Shown here piece by piece: positions 1 through 11,300 of a stretch of DNA of 64,000 nt. The stretch is from assembly GCA_965248335.1 (NCBI GenBank), contig CBDFIY010000003.1:124001-188000 (forward strand). Direction: 5' to 3'. A model generated the notes under the pieces. The model saw only the letters and a program-made list of their open reading frames with translations, did no database searches and was not told the DNA's origin. Within the stretch, counting starts at the first letter, position 1; every line of letters starts with the position of its first letter. The translations under genes were made by a program, and so were the position numbers. Source of the stretch: CAKMZU01 sp965248335. Its GTDB lineage: Bacteria > Pseudomonadota > Gammaproteobacteria > Pseudomonadales > DT-91.

Positions 1-330
1 TTCGTCCTCTAGGTGTGCAAGGCTGATACGAAAGCGGAATTCTACTTCTTTCTGTCTTGATTCTTCGTCGAATGCTTTCTCCGGTCGCTTTATATCAGTT
101 GATTGGTAGTTGCTGTTTGTTTTCTTCTTCTGCTCTGTTTTTCTCAGAGATGGCCGCGAATCTAAAGAATTCTTGGGAATTAATGGCGTTCCTTCATCCG
201 TGTTCTCGGATGCTACGTAGCATAAGAAGCCTTTTAAAAAGGACCTTAAATTTTCTTCTGCGTATGGTTGTGAGTGAGATTTTTTTGTATAAATAAAAAA
301 AATAAATATTATTTCTTTTGAATATTTCAT
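1..330 (-). CDS. Exported protein of unknown function, cut by the window edge
   Basis: An open frame runs on the minus strand from an ATG at 330 to base 1 without a stop (110 codons seen), so the gene continues past the left edge. The first residues, MKYSKEIIFIFFIYTKK, look like a short positively charged start followed by a hydrophobic stretch, which suggests a signal peptide or membrane anchor. The rest is polar and charged, with Lys/Glu-rich stretches in its second half. It begins 72 bp downstream of the NRPS stop codon on the same strand, so it may be co-transcribed with it. I see no good Shine-Dalgarno sequence before the ATG. I do not recognise a family. Confidence 0.5.
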   Translation of the reverse strand, partial: MKYSKEIIFIFFIYTKKSHSQPYAEENLRSFLKGFLCYVASENTDEGTPLIPKNSLDSRPSLRKTEQKKKTNSNYQSTDIKRPEKAFDEESRQKEVEFRFRISLAHLEDE

Positions 331-402
331 GATGGTTAACGCGCAAAAAAAAGAAATAAGACCTATTTTATTTTTCTAAGTTCAGTCGTTTTGAAAGTTT
401 CA

Positions 403-3400
403 TTAAATGCTCCCTGTGACGCGGTTTTTAGATGGCGTATTTATTTCAGTAACCTTTTTAGAAGCCTTAATAAAGTTTGCTAGCTTCTCCGTTGTTGTTA
501 AATCAAAGAGAAGGTTTAGTGGGATGTCGACTTTAAAATGTTGACGAATTTGTACCATAGCGCGAGAAGCGGACAAAGAGTTTGCGCCAATTTCGAAAAA
601 ATTATCGTGAATACTTATTTCACTAACATTCAATACATTGGCAATAATGCTAGCGATTGTTTTTTCTGTGTCATCTCTTGGTGTTGTAAAAGGGACTACG
701 CGTTGATCTGTGGGTAGCGGCAAGGCTTTACGATCGATCTTACCGTTGTTGTTTAATGGCCACTGTTTTAAAACAAAAAACTGGGACGGTATCATGTAGC
801 TCGGGAGATGTTTTTCGAGCGCTTTCTTCCAAGCGGATACGGATGTATTTTGCTGCTCACTTAAGACATAAGCAATCAATTTCTGCTCATGTAATAAAAC
901 ACGTGCATCCGTGATATGGCCTATCTGATTGACTTGATATTCAATCTCGGCAGGATCAATACGCTGACCGTTAAGCTTTAACTGGAAGTCTCTGCGTCCG
1001 ATAAATTCAATCTGCCCGTCTGTGTTCCATCGACCTAAATCACCGGTTAAGTAGAGTTGTCCGTCGGCATAAGGGTTAGGGATGAATCGCTGCTTGTTAA
1101 GCGCATCGTTGTTGAGGTAGCCTCGCCCGACACCTTCACCGCCAATGGCAATTTCGCCGATGAGTCCTGTGGGGACTAATCGCTGGTGCGCATTGAGAAT
1201 ACTCACATTGATATTCGGGTTGCAACGGCCTACGGGTAGCACTTTAGCGGTATGTGGATTTGTAATTGGGTAATAGAGTGCAATGTCTGTGCATTCAGTT
1301 GGGCCGTAGTGGTTAGTGAGCTTTGTTTGATAGTTATCACTTACTAACCAATGGGCCAGCCTAGGCAAGGCTATTGATTCTCCGCCAAACGCAACCTGTT
1401 TTAGGCTGCGTAGTGTGGATAAGTTTGCGTTATCTTCCACTAAAGGATAAAAAACGCTGGGTGCGCAATTGAGGTGAGTGATGGCCTGTTCTTGTATGAG
1501 TGAGGCGATATGCTGGCTGTCGTAGTGTTGCTCAATGGATAAGACTAATCGTCCGCCGGTGATTAAAGGCGCAAAAATATTTTTTTGGGTTAAGTCAAAA
1601 CCTAATGAGCTGATGATCAAAAAACGGCTTTCGGCGTTCGCGTTAACACTGTCTGTATACCATTGCTGTAGGTTGATTTCGCCTGCATGGGTAAGCGCCG
1701 CCCCTTTTGGTTCGCCGGTGGAGCCCGAGGTGAAAATAACATAGAGCAAGTCATCGCTGGTTTGGTTGATGCTGGGTGCGTGCGTGTGCTCTTTTTTCAA
1801 TCGCTGTTGCATCGTTTTGTCTGTTAAATCAATGCATGTTAGCTGTGAGTATTGGTCATTGATAAAGCCTGTACCCGCAAAGCATATTTCAATTTCTGCC
1901 GTGCTGAGCATTGATTGAATACGACTTGCTGGGTGTTGTGGATCAATAGGCACATAAGCCCCACCCGCTTTAATGATGGCGATAATAGCAAGAATCGCTT
2001 CGATGTCTCGGTTGAGGCATACACCTACACGAATGTCGCTCCCTACACCTTTGTATTTCAGATAATGTGCTATTTGATTGGTTTGTACATTTAGCGCTGC
2101 ATAAGTCAGTTCGCGTTCAGGTGTTGAGAGCGCGACGGCCTCGGGTGTTTTCTCTGCCTGCTCGATGAGTAGCGTAGCCAGTGATGATACTTGATCATAC
2201 TTTCCTTGGTGCGTAGTGGGCGTCTGCCAATGGTATTGTTGATCCATGTATTCGTGGTGATGCAGTAGCTTTAGATCGGCCAAGCATGGATTATTGTTGA
2301 TAACTTGCTGATTGAGTAACTTGAGCCGCTGAAGAAAATGCAGCGCATTAAAATGGCTGGGTTGATAATAAAGCTCAAGCCTTGTGCCGCTGTTAAGGGC
2401 TTTAACGATAAATTGAACCGCGCCTTCCACATAAGGAGGCATCTCTGCGCAGGGCGCTTTTTGGTCAAAGAAATCGAAGGTTTCGGGTAAAAAGTGATAG
2501 TAGTTATACATAAATTGCAAAGCCCCCTGGGGTTGCAGTTCTTGTACGGCACTTTTTGAAATATCGTTAAAAGGTTTACTTTGCTTTTGTCTTTGGCGTG
2601 CGGCAATCAGCCAATCATCCAGAGAACAGTCAGCGTTAAGTAAGGTTTTTGACGTGATAAAGGGTGTTTGTTGAAACAGACAGCCCAGCGCGTTTTCTTG
2701 GGTTTTATTGCGTTTGGCATGAAACTCCGTGATGTAGAAGTCGTCTTCAGCTTGGCAGTATTCAGCAATCAATAAGCTATACAAAACTTTGAAATAAAGT
2801 GCAGGCGTGGTTTTCTTTTGCCGACAAAATGTACGTATGGCGTGCCATTCTTGATCTGTAAAATGCAGGGAATCCACATGATGCTGAGTTGTTGTTTTGT
2901 TGACTTGATCGAGAGACGCCGATGAAAAGCGTAAAGGCTCGCAGTGCTGCAGTTGAGATTGCCAAAATGCTAAGGTTTCGTTGCTATCCACCTGTGAGCG
3001 GTTGGCTTGTGTGTAGTTTTTGGTATCAAAAACATTAGCCACAGGTTTGGTTGTGCCTTTAACAAGGGCTTGGTAATAAGCGATGTGCTGTTGAGCCAAT
3101 AAGGACACAGAAATACCATCTAAAATGGCATGATGGCAAGACATTAAAAGGATGTGGCGATTGTCTGCTATTTTCATCAGACCATAATGGAAAAACTGGT
3201 TGTCAGTATAACGGTCGGGTTGATAAATAAAGTCATTAACGCGTTTTTCAATGTCGCTCTGCGTGAGCGTTTCGTTGCTATAATCCAAAACGGTTAGAGC
3301 GCAGGTGATGGTTTCTAGCAAGTATTGATAAGCCCATTCTCCCAAGTTGAGCGGGTTCACCAAAAAGATTGTGCGGCAAGTGGGTTGGTCGTCAGAGACT

Positions 3401-6400
3401 TGTTGTATGGCTTGTTGCCATTGCCGTTCATCGATAGGAAAAGCAGGCTCAATGCGATAGCCTAAGGTGTTTGCTCGCGCCGTTGGGTGGAGTTGTTGTG
3501 CGAGCACCATATCTTTTTGCATGGCGTTTAAGGGGAGCAATAGGCCTTTTTGATGATCAATCGACAAGGTATTTAGGAGCGTTTGTTTATCGATGATGTC
3601 GAAGCTGCTTAAGCGTTTTTCTGGCTGGGTTAAGCAGGTATCAAGCAGACGAACAAAGTGCTGTAAAAAGCTGTCAATGGTCGAGCGATCAAACAAATCT
3701 GTATTGAATTCAGCACTGACGTCAACGTGCTCACCTTTTTCGATACAGGTCAGCGTGAGGTCATATTTGGCACGTGTAATGGGTAAATCAAGGATTTCGC
3801 AGCTGAGCCCTTCAATATCAGGCAAGTTAAATAAGGCTTTATCGATGAGGTTAAAGCCCACTTGTGCAATGGGTGAGTAGCTCAGATTACGTGCAAGAGG
3901 CAGCTGATTAATCACCTTTTCAATCGGAATATCTTGATGGGCAAATGCACCTAAAACTTGATCCATCGTTTTTTGGCATAAAGTATAAAAATCAGGATTT
4001 CCCGATAAGTCATTACGGATGATCACGGTGTTGACGAAATAACCGATTAAGTTTTGCAGCTCATTCTTGTGTCGTCCAGCGACAGGCGTGCCCACACATA
4101 TATCTTGCTGTTTTGCATACTGGCTAAGCAATAAAAAATACACGCTAAGTAGGGCGTGGTAATGACTGATGCCTTGCTGTCGGCAAAATTGGCTTAGCTT
4201 TTGTGTCAGTGCTTTGTCTATGCGCTGTGTGGTTAATTGACCATTAAAGGTTTGCTGCGCGGGGCGTTCACGATCTAACGGGAGGTGTAATAATGGGGGG
4301 GCACCTTCAAGTCGTTGTAGCCAATACTGAATATGACCTTGAACTTTATCCGATACTAAATACTGCCTTTGCCACACACTGTAGTCGGCATATTGTATGC
4401 GTAGCGGGGTAAACAATATGGCTTGCTTGCTTCGGATCGCATCATAGGCTGTGAGCAAATCACGCTGTAGTATCGAGAGAGACCAGCCATCGGCAATCAT
4501 ATGGTGCAGGCATGCGGCTAAACAATAGCTATTATCAGAGGCGACAAATAAGGCGGCGCGGAATAACGAGGTATCGGCTTGGGTGAAGGGTTGAAAGACT
4601 GTTGCCTGCATTAAAGGCAGTGCATCTTCAATGCTAGTTGCAGGTTCAAGGTTGATCGTTTCGATGTTGATCGCTTGTGCGTCGATGAGTTTCTGAAAAG
4701 CATTACCATTGTCGTCTGTGCTTATCGATGTTCTTAACGTTTCATGCCGCTCGATCACAGCATGGAGTGCGCCCTGTAATGCAGCCTTATCAATATCACC
4801 TTTGAGTTTAATGGCAAAAGGAATGAGATAGGCGCTATTTTCAGGGGCCATTTGTTCGATGATCCACAGCCTTTCTTGCGCCGGTGATAGCGGTAACAAG
4901 GATTGCCTCGAAACCCGCTGTATAGGATAGATGACATCAAGGTTATCTAATGTATTACCGGCTTGTATCACAACGCCTAACGCTTTAACGGTAGGGTTTT
5001 CGAAAAATATACGGATACTGATGTCGACGCCAAAGGCTTCTTGTATTGCGCCAACGAGCTGTGTGGCTAAGATGGAGTGGCCGCCGAGTTCAAAAAAGTT
5101 ATCTTCTATGCCGATGTCTTTAATACTGAGTTTGTCTGCAAATAATTGACATAATTGTTGCTCGACAAGGCTAGTGGGGGCTGTATATCGGTGGTGGATG
5201 AAGTGCTCATGCTCAGGTTCAGGCAATGCATTTTTGTCAATTTTTCCATTCGCCGATAAAGGCCAAGAGGTGATAGCAATAAAGGCTTGTGGAATCATGT
5301 AGTCAGGCAAGTAAGCTTTCAAATAGTGGCGCAATTGCAAAAGATCAATGGCTGAGTCGGTCTGTTTCGTGTAATAAGCCACGAGTTGATCGTTTTCTGC
5401 TTTTTCATTCACGGCTACCAGCGCTTCTTTAATGCCTTGATGTTGCTGGATACGGCTGGCAATGTCATCGGGTTCTATTCTAAAACCACGCATTTTTATT
5501 TGATCATCTAAACGTGCGACAAAAACAATTTCGAGCTGGCCTGCGGCAGAGCGTTGGTACTTCGCGGCATCACCGGTTTTGTAAATTTTTGCACCGGGTT
5601 TTGAAATGTAGGAGTTATCAATAAATACGGCATCGGTGGCATCAGGTTGATTGAGGTAGCCAAGCGAAACACCTTGGCCGCCGATGTATAATTCGCCCAC
5701 TGTGCCAATGGGTGAAAGCTTTGTATTCTTATCAAGAATGTAGAGGCTAACGCCGTCAATGGGTTGGCCGATAGGAATGGCGTTATCATAGTAGTTTGAT
5801 ACAGGGGCAACGTTGAATATTGCAGCAATATCTGTACATTCTGTGGGGCCGTACATGTTGCCAATGCCGGCGCTAAAATGTGGGCTATCAATCCAAGGCT
5901 TTAAAGCCGTAAGCTTAATGGTTTCACCACCAAACAGCATGTGTTTGAGTGATGCTAGCGCATAGAGTTGGTCGGATCGTTCACATTGATCAATGATGGG
6001 ATAAAAAGCGCTGGGCACACAGTTGAGGATAGAAATATTTTTCTGATAAATGGTATCAGCGATATGTTGTGGATCAAAGGTCGTGGTTTCCGGGAACACA
6101 ATCTCTGCACCGAGGAGCAATGGCACGATGAGATTTTTTTGCGTAAGGTCAAAACCTAAAGCAGAAATCACTAAAAACCGGTCTTGAGCGGTAAATTGAT
6201 AATGGTTTTTATACCAGTGAATCAGGTTGTAAATATTAGCCTGTGTGACGCTGACGCCTTTCGGTTGCCCTGTTGATCCTGAGGTGAAAATGGTATAGAA
6301 GGGCGCATCAAAAGCCGCTTTGGTCTCGGGAATGATGACATTTTCTTCAAATATAAATTGATCTATAAAAAGCGTTTTGAATTTTTCGGGAAGCGAAGAA

Positions 6401-8346
6401 AACGGCTGATGTGTGATCACCAGCAGCGGTTGAGCCTGCGCTAAGATCAACTGCAAGCGCTCAGGTGGGTAGCTGGTATCCATGGGTACATAAGCTGCGC
6501 CGGTTTTCATGACCGCGAGCATGGCTACAACGCAGTTTATGCCGGGCGGCAAACAGATGGCGATTCGCTGGTTGGCGCGGGCCCCCTGATTCAATAACTG
6601 TTGGGCAAGCGCGTTAGCTTTCTGGTGTAGCTCACCATGAGAAATACTTTTGGCACCCTGACTGACAGCGATGTGTTCAGGGCGCTTTAAACTGGTTTTT
6701 TCAAGCTGTTCAATCAGTAATTTATTGGCTTGATTGGCAGCTTTTAGCAAGGGTAAAAATTGCGTAAAATCTTGCGTATCATAGAGGTTAATATCTTTGA
6801 TAGCCTGATGAGGTTTCTCGGCAACAGAGACTAAAAGGTTAAGGTAGTGTTGGGCTAATGCCTTGATATGATCACGACGAAAAATATCACTGTTAAATTC
6901 AAATGTCGCCATTAAGTGTTCGGTGCCTTCATGGATATGGCACTGTAGATCATATTTCGCGGTGACGCTGCGAAAAGGAACCGTGGTAATATGAATATTT
7001 TCGCCCATAGCGTTAACGGGAAGCAGATCCTTTTGCAGCGTAAAAAGCACTTGAAAAATAGGGTGAGTCGACAGGCTTCTGTGTTCGGAGAAATGCTCAG
7101 CAATGGACTCAAAAGGTATGTCTTGGTTATCCTGCGCTTGTGTTAATGTTGTCTGGAGTTGCGGTAAGAAAGCATCAAATGCGAAGCTGTCATCAATCGG
7201 GTGGCGCAAGGCGAGTAAATTAATAAAACACCCGACAACCGGCTCAAGCTGGCTGTTTCTACGGCCGGTAACAGGCGTGCCTATGGCAAAATCTTTTTGC
7301 GCTGAGTGGCGCATTAGGAGGATTTGGTAAGCGCCCAGTAGCAAGGTGAATAGCGTTGTTTGAGTCGATGTGTGAATATTTTCCAATTGCGTTCTGAGTT
7401 TTGCGGATATCGTAATATCGACGCTATCGCCGCGATAGCTTGGCTGGTCTGGTCGTGCGCTATCAATGGGAAGCCGCAATGCTGGTGTGTCACGTAATTG
7501 TGCGAGCCAAAACTGCAGTTGCTTGTCATGAGAAGCACCTTGTAGCCATTGTTTTTGGTGGTAAGCATAGTCAACGTATTGAATATGCAAATCCGGTAGT
7601 GAAGGCGCTTTTCCGTCGGAAAACGTTTGATAAAAATAACAGATTTCATTGATCAGTAATTGCATGGACCAGCCATCAGCAATGATATGGTGCAAATTGA
7701 TCATAAAAACAAAATGCGCAACGGGTGCATTTTGTTCACTAAGGCGGATTAAGTGTGCGCGAAAGAAAGGCAGCCCCTCTTCTTTCTGTGGTGCTAAGTG
7801 AAAAGGTTTGAGTGCTTCATTGGTTAATATTTGCTGCACACGTTTTTGAGCTTTTTCTTCATCAAGATGGCTAAAATCAAAGTCTTCTTTCAGCGGTTTG
7901 TGTGTGTGAGGGAGAATTTTTTGAAGTACTTCTTGTTTGTCGTTGGTGACAAAATACGTGCGTAACGATTCGTGTCGTTGAATGACAGCATTGAAGGCCT
8001 TTGAAAAAAGTGTAGGGTTAAATGTGCCTTGTATCCTAACGGCGGCTGGAATATGCAGCGATGGGTTGCCCGGTTCTAATCGGTCTAGAAACCAAAAACG
8101 TTGTTGTGCAAAGGAAAGCGGAAATTCTATATTCTCTCCACGATTAAGTGCTCTAAGAGAAAAGCCTTCATGGTTTTTTGCGTCTTGTAAAATAATAATC
8201 AGCGCTGATTTGGCAGCAATAATTTGTTCTTTAATATCAGTGGTCATGACACCTTTAGGTGCTTTAAATCGTAACTGATCTTTTTCATCAATCCATAATT
8301 TGATACCTTTAGCACCAAGCTGACTTAACAGTTGCAAAGGGGTCAT
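403..8346 (-). CDS. Non-ribosomal peptide synthetase, two-module protein with an extra condensation-like domain
   Basis: This 2647-residue NRPS adds at least two residues to a peptide. Approximate domain order: N-terminal TubC-like docking domain (1-50); condensation C1 (65-500, HHIIADG near 220); adenylation A1 (555-1050, FTSGSTGQPKG near 690); carrier T1 (GGHSI near 1089); C2 (1150-1590, HHMIADG near 1282); a second, divergent C-like domain (1610-2040, HHAILDG near 1740); A2 (2065-2560, FTSGSTGEPKG near 2210); carrier T2 with GANSL near 2591. Both A domains keep the A10 lysine (NGKIDK and NGKIDR). There is no thioesterase or reductase at the C-terminus, so release must use another protein or mechanism. 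Its start overlaps the stop of the upstream NRPS gene by 4 bases (translational coupling). Hand alignment with GrsA gives specificity residues DLKNLGMDI (A1) and DLKNAGHDI (A2); I do not assign a substrate. Confidence 0.95.
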   Translation of the reverse strand: MTPLQLLSQLGAKGIKLWIDEKDQLRFKAPKGVMTTDIKEQIIAAKSALIIILQDAKNHEGFSLRALNRGENIEFPLSFAQQRFWFLDRLEPGNPSLHIPAAVRIQGTFNPTLFSKAFNAVIQRHESLRTYFVTNDKQEVLQKILPHTHKPLKEDFDFSHLDEEKAQKRVQQILTNEALKPFHLAPQKEEGLPFFRAHLIRLSEQNAPVAHFVFMINLHHIIADGWSMQLLINEICYFYQTFSDGKAPSLPDLHIQYVDYAYHQKQWLQGASHDKQLQFWLAQLRDTPALRLPIDSARPDQPSYRGDSVDITISAKLRTQLENIHTSTQTTLFTLLLGAYQILLMRHSAQKDFAIGTPVTGRRNSQLEPVVGCFINLLALRHPIDDSFAFDAFLPQLQTTLTQAQDNQDIPFESIAEHFSEHRSLSTHPIFQVLFTLQKDLLPVNAMGENIHITTVPFRSVTAKYDLQCHIHEGTEHLMATFEFNSDIFRRDHIKALAQHYLNLLVSVAEKPHQAIKDINLYDTQDFTQFLPLLKAANQANKLLIEQLEKTSLKRPEHIAVSQGAKSISHGELHQKANALAQQLLNQGARANQRIAICLPPGINCVVAMLAVMKTGAAYVPMDTSYPPERLQLILAQAQPLLVITHQPFSSLPEKFKTLFIDQFIFEENVIIPETKAAFDAPFYTIFTSGSTGQPKGVSVTQANIYNLIHWYKNHYQFTAQDRFLVISALGFDLTQKNLIVPLLLGAEIVFPETTTFDPQHIADTIYQKNISILNCVPSAFYPIIDQCERSDQLYALASLKHMLFGGETIKLTALKPWIDSPHFSAGIGNMYGPTECTDIAAIFNVAPVSNYYDNAIPIGQPIDGVSLYILDKNTKLSPIGTVGELYIGGQGVSLGYLNQPDATDAVFIDNSYISKPGAKIYKTGDAAKYQRSAAGQLEIVFVARLDDQIKMRGFRIEPDDIASRIQQHQGIKEALVAVNEKAENDQLVAYYTKQTDSAIDLLQLRHYLKAYLPDYMIPQAFIAITSWPLSANGKIDKNALPEPEHEHFIHHRYTAPTSLVEQQLCQLFADKLSIKDIGIEDNFFELGGHSILATQLVGAIQEAFGVDISIRIFFENPTVKALGVVIQAGNTLDNLDVIYPIQRVSRQSLLPLSPAQERLWIIEQMAPENSAYLIPFAIKLKGDIDKAALQGALHAVIERHETLRTSISTDDNGNAFQKLIDAQAINIETINLEPATSIEDALPLMQATVFQPFTQADTSLFRAALFVASDNSYCLAACLHHMIADGWSLSILQRDLLTAYDAIRSKQAILFTPLRIQYADYSVWQRQYLVSDKVQGHIQYWLQRLEGAPPLLHLPLDRERPAQQTFNGQLTTQRIDKALTQKLSQFCRQQGISHYHALLSVYFLLLSQYAKQQDICVGTPVAGRHKNELQNLIGYFVNTVIIRNDLSGNPDFYTLCQKTMDQVLGAFAHQDIPIEKVINQLPLARNLSYSPIAQVGFNLIDKALFNLPDIEGLSCEILDLPITRAKYDLTLTCIEKGEHVDVSAEFNTDLFDRSTIDSFLQHFVRLLDTCLTQPEKRLSSFDIIDKQTLLNTLSIDHQKGLLLPLNAMQKDMVLAQQLHPTARANTLGYRIEPAFPIDERQWQQAIQQVSDDQPTCRTIFLVNPLNLGEWAYQYLLETITCALTVLDYSNETLTQSDIEKRVNDFIYQPDRYTDNQFFHYGLMKIADNRHILLMSCHHAILDGISVSLLAQQHIAYYQALVKGTTKPVANVFDTKNYTQANRSQVDSNETLAFWQSQLQHCEPLRFSSASLDQVNKTTTQHHVDSLHFTDQEWHAIRTFCRQKKTTPALYFKVLYSLLIAEYCQAEDDFYITEFHAKRNKTQENALGCLFQQTPFITSKTLLNADCSLDDWLIAARQRQKQSKPFNDISKSAVQELQPQGALQFMYNYYHFLPETFDFFDQKAPCAEMPPYVEGAVQFIVKALNSGTRLELYYQPSHFNALHFLQRLKLLNQQVINNNPCLADLKLLHHHEYMDQQYHWQTPTTHQGKYDQVSSLATLLIEQAEKTPEAVALSTPERELTYAALNVQTNQIAHYLKYKGVGSDIRVGVCLNRDIEAILAIIAIIKAGGAYVPIDPQHPASRIQSMLSTAEIEICFAGTGFINDQYSQLTCIDLTDKTMQQRLKKEHTHAPSINQTSDDLLYVIFTSGSTGEPKGAALTHAGEINLQQWYTDSVNANAESRFLIISSLGFDLTQKNIFAPLITGGRLVLSIEQHYDSQHIASLIQEQAITHLNCAPSVFYPLVEDNANLSTLRSLKQVAFGGESIALPRLAHWLVSDNYQTKLTNHYGPTECTDIALYYPITNPHTAKVLPVGRCNPNINVSILNAHQRLVPTGLIGEIAIGGEGVGRGYLNNDALNKQRFIPNPYADGQLYLTGDLGRWNTDGQIEFIGRRDFQLKLNGQRIDPAEIEYQVNQIGHITDARVLLHEQKLIAYVLSEQQNTSVSAWKKALEKHLPSYMIPSQFFVLKQWPLNNNGKIDRKALPLPTDQRVVPFTTPRDDTEKTIASIIANVLNVSEISIHDNFFEIGANSLSASRAMVQIRQHFKVDIPLNLLFDLTTTEKLANFIKASKKVTEINTPSKNRVTGSI

Positions 8347-11300
8347 AAAATGCCTTCTTCTAATACGTCTTCATCAAGGTGTTCGTGATTTTGCTGCATG
8401 GCAAAAATGATTTCAGCAAGACCTTCTATGGTGCTTATTTCGAATAATGTTCGCATGGGTAAATCAATAAAGAACCGCTCACGAATGCGAATTAATAACT
8501 GTGTCGCCATGAGTGAGTGGCCGCCAGAATGGAAAAAGTTGTCAGTAACGCCGATTTTGTCGATGGCGAGTAGGTTTTTCCATATATCGACAATCTCAGC
8601 TTCTAACGCATTACGCGGCGCTATATAAGTATTCTCTTCCGCACGACACATGTCTATATCTGGAAGAAGTTTTCGGTCGACTTTGCCGTTGACGTTTACC
8701 GGGATGCTATCAATTTTCACAAAAGCCGAGGGGATCATAAAATCCGCCAATATTTGTCCGAGAGATTGTCGATAAAATTGTGCAGACGCTAGATCAGAAG
8801 GTGACATCATATAAGCGATGAGTTGCTCCTGTTGTTGATTTTGTCTAAGTGCGACGACGGCGTCTTTTATACCGGGGAGCTGCTTGATAGCGGCCTCAAT
8901 TTCTTCAGGTTCTACACGGAAGCCGCGTATTTTCATTTGACTGTCGTTACGTGCAATAAACTCAAGGCCATCGTTGCTTTTGTAACGAACCAGATCACCT
9001 GTACGGTAGAGCGATTTATCGCCTTGTGATTGAGAATAAGGGTTGGTAACGAATGCAGACGCATTGCGTGCATCGTTATTATGGTAACCAAGCCCTGTAG
9101 ATGTACCTGCAATACACAGTTCGCCAATAGCACCTTTGGGGAGAAGGTGAAGGTTTTTGTCGACGACATAAAGCTGAACATTGTTGATAGGACGCCCTAT
9201 GGGGAGTTTTTTATCCGTTTTTTTGTGGCGGTAAAAGGTGGCGATATCGGTACATTCTGTGGGCCCGTACATGTTAACAAGCGCCGCGTGGGTAGTGGAA
9301 TGATCCAGCCATGCATGGAGTTGACTCAATTGTATCGATTCACCGCCTAGAAAAACCTGTTTAAGCGAAGCCAATTCCACGAAGTCACGGCAGTGGTCAA
9401 TTAACGGATAAAATGCGCTGGGCGCACAATTAATCCAGCTGATGGCTTGTGTTTTTATTGTACGATTGATCTCTACGGGGTCGTAATAATCACAACCGGT
9501 GAAATGTAACTCGGCACCAAAGCACAGGCTCGCCCAGAGATTTTTTTGGGTGAGATCAAACCCTATGGATGAAAAAACCAGCAGCTTATCGTCTGCTGAC
9601 AGCGTAAAGGTTTCTTTGTACCAGTGGTAAAGATTACTTGCATTCAAATGGCTGACACTGGCCGCCTTAGGCCGGCCTGTTGAACCTGAGGTATACAGCA
9701 TATAGAGCGGCAGATTTTCATCATGATGCCGCGCGGGATTGTCACGGTTTTCAGTATTTTTGATTGCGTCTAAACAGAATTGGTTGACCGATAAGTCTTC
9801 GAGGGTTGCCTGCGTTAAGACCAATGATATGCCGGCATCGTCTACCATGCCTTGTAAGCGCGGCACGGGCCAATGGGGCTCCATAGGAATATAGGTTGCT
9901 TGCATTTTGACGGTTGCGATCAATGCCACCATCAAATCTATCGAGGGTAATAAGGATACGCCAACGTGACTGCCTTTTGTGATGCCTTGTGTCATCAAGA
10001 CGTGCGCTAATTGGTTGGCGCGATGATTCAGTTTATCGAAAGTAATCGACTGCTCGCCTTCCACAATAGCAATTTTATGGGGGGTACGCTCAACTTGGCG
10101 CTCGAAGAGTGTTGCGATATCAGTCTCTAAGGGTGTTTTATTTGGCGCTTGACCCAGTGTGAGAAGTGTTTGTTTGTCGTTGTTGTTAAGTAGCGACAAA
10201 TCCTTTATTTGATGGCTGGGTTTGTCACAAGCATCGTTTAAAAGGCACTTGAATGCGTCTGTTAAGTGCATCAGTGTCGATCGTTCAAAAATATCTGTGT
10301 TGTATTCGAAGTGACAAGAAAGCCCATTGTCTGTGGTATGAACGATCAGGCTTAAGTCGAACTTAGCCGTCTGGTTATCCATAGGTATCAAGGATGTTTC
10401 AAGCGCGGTTAACGCGCATTGTGCTTGATTATTATCAGGGTTGTAGCTGAAAAACACCTGAAAAATGGGCGCTACACTCGTATCTCTCGGTAAATCAAGT
10501 GCCTCAACAATGGATTCAAAGGGTATATCTTGATGGCTTTGTGCGTCGAGCGTTGTGTTTTTTACCTGTGTTAATAGCTCAGCAAAAGTGATATCTGCCG
10601 TTGCATCATTTGTTATAGCGAGCGAATTGACAAAAAAGCCGATAAGGCCCTGTGTATCTTCGTGATTTCGACCCGCAACAGGCGTACCGATGCAAAAATG
10701 ACGTTGTTGCGTGTAACGAAAAAGCAATGCTTGAAATACACTCATTAAGCCATGGAAGAGTGTGACGTTGAATGTGTGGCATAATTCGGTGAATTTATTT
10801 ACCTCTGTTTCCTGGAGGTCTACTTTAATGAAATCGCCTTGGTAGCTGATTGTTTTTGGCCGTGAGTGATCATATGGCAAAGAAAGTGGCTCAATGCCCT
10901 CGAGTGCTTTTAGCCAGAAACTGCGTTGTTTCTCAATGACGGGTTGCGCGAATAGCTCGGATTGCCATCGGGCAAAGTCAGTGTATTGGCAGGGTAACTC
11001 AGGCAGCGCATGTACATCGCCATGAATGGCTTGGTTATACAGTATCGAGAGCTCCGAGAGTAAGACTTGGCATGACCATGCATCTGAAATGATATGGTGT
11101 AAAACAAAAGATAAAACATGGCGTTGATCAGACAACTTGAACAGCGTTACCCGAAATAAAGGGCCATTCAATAGATCAAAGGGGGTGGCCATCTCTTTTT
11201 CTAGTGCAGCATTTAACGATGCTTCGTTAAGATGCATACGGGCAAGGACAGCTGTTGATTTATCGGTTATCCGCTGAAAAACCCCTTCATGCTGATTAAC

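Noticed and set aside
280..302. Possible frameshift in the partial left-edge gene at the A/T runs
   Set aside because: Careful recount shows that the frame from the ATG at 330 is open through both runs to base 1.
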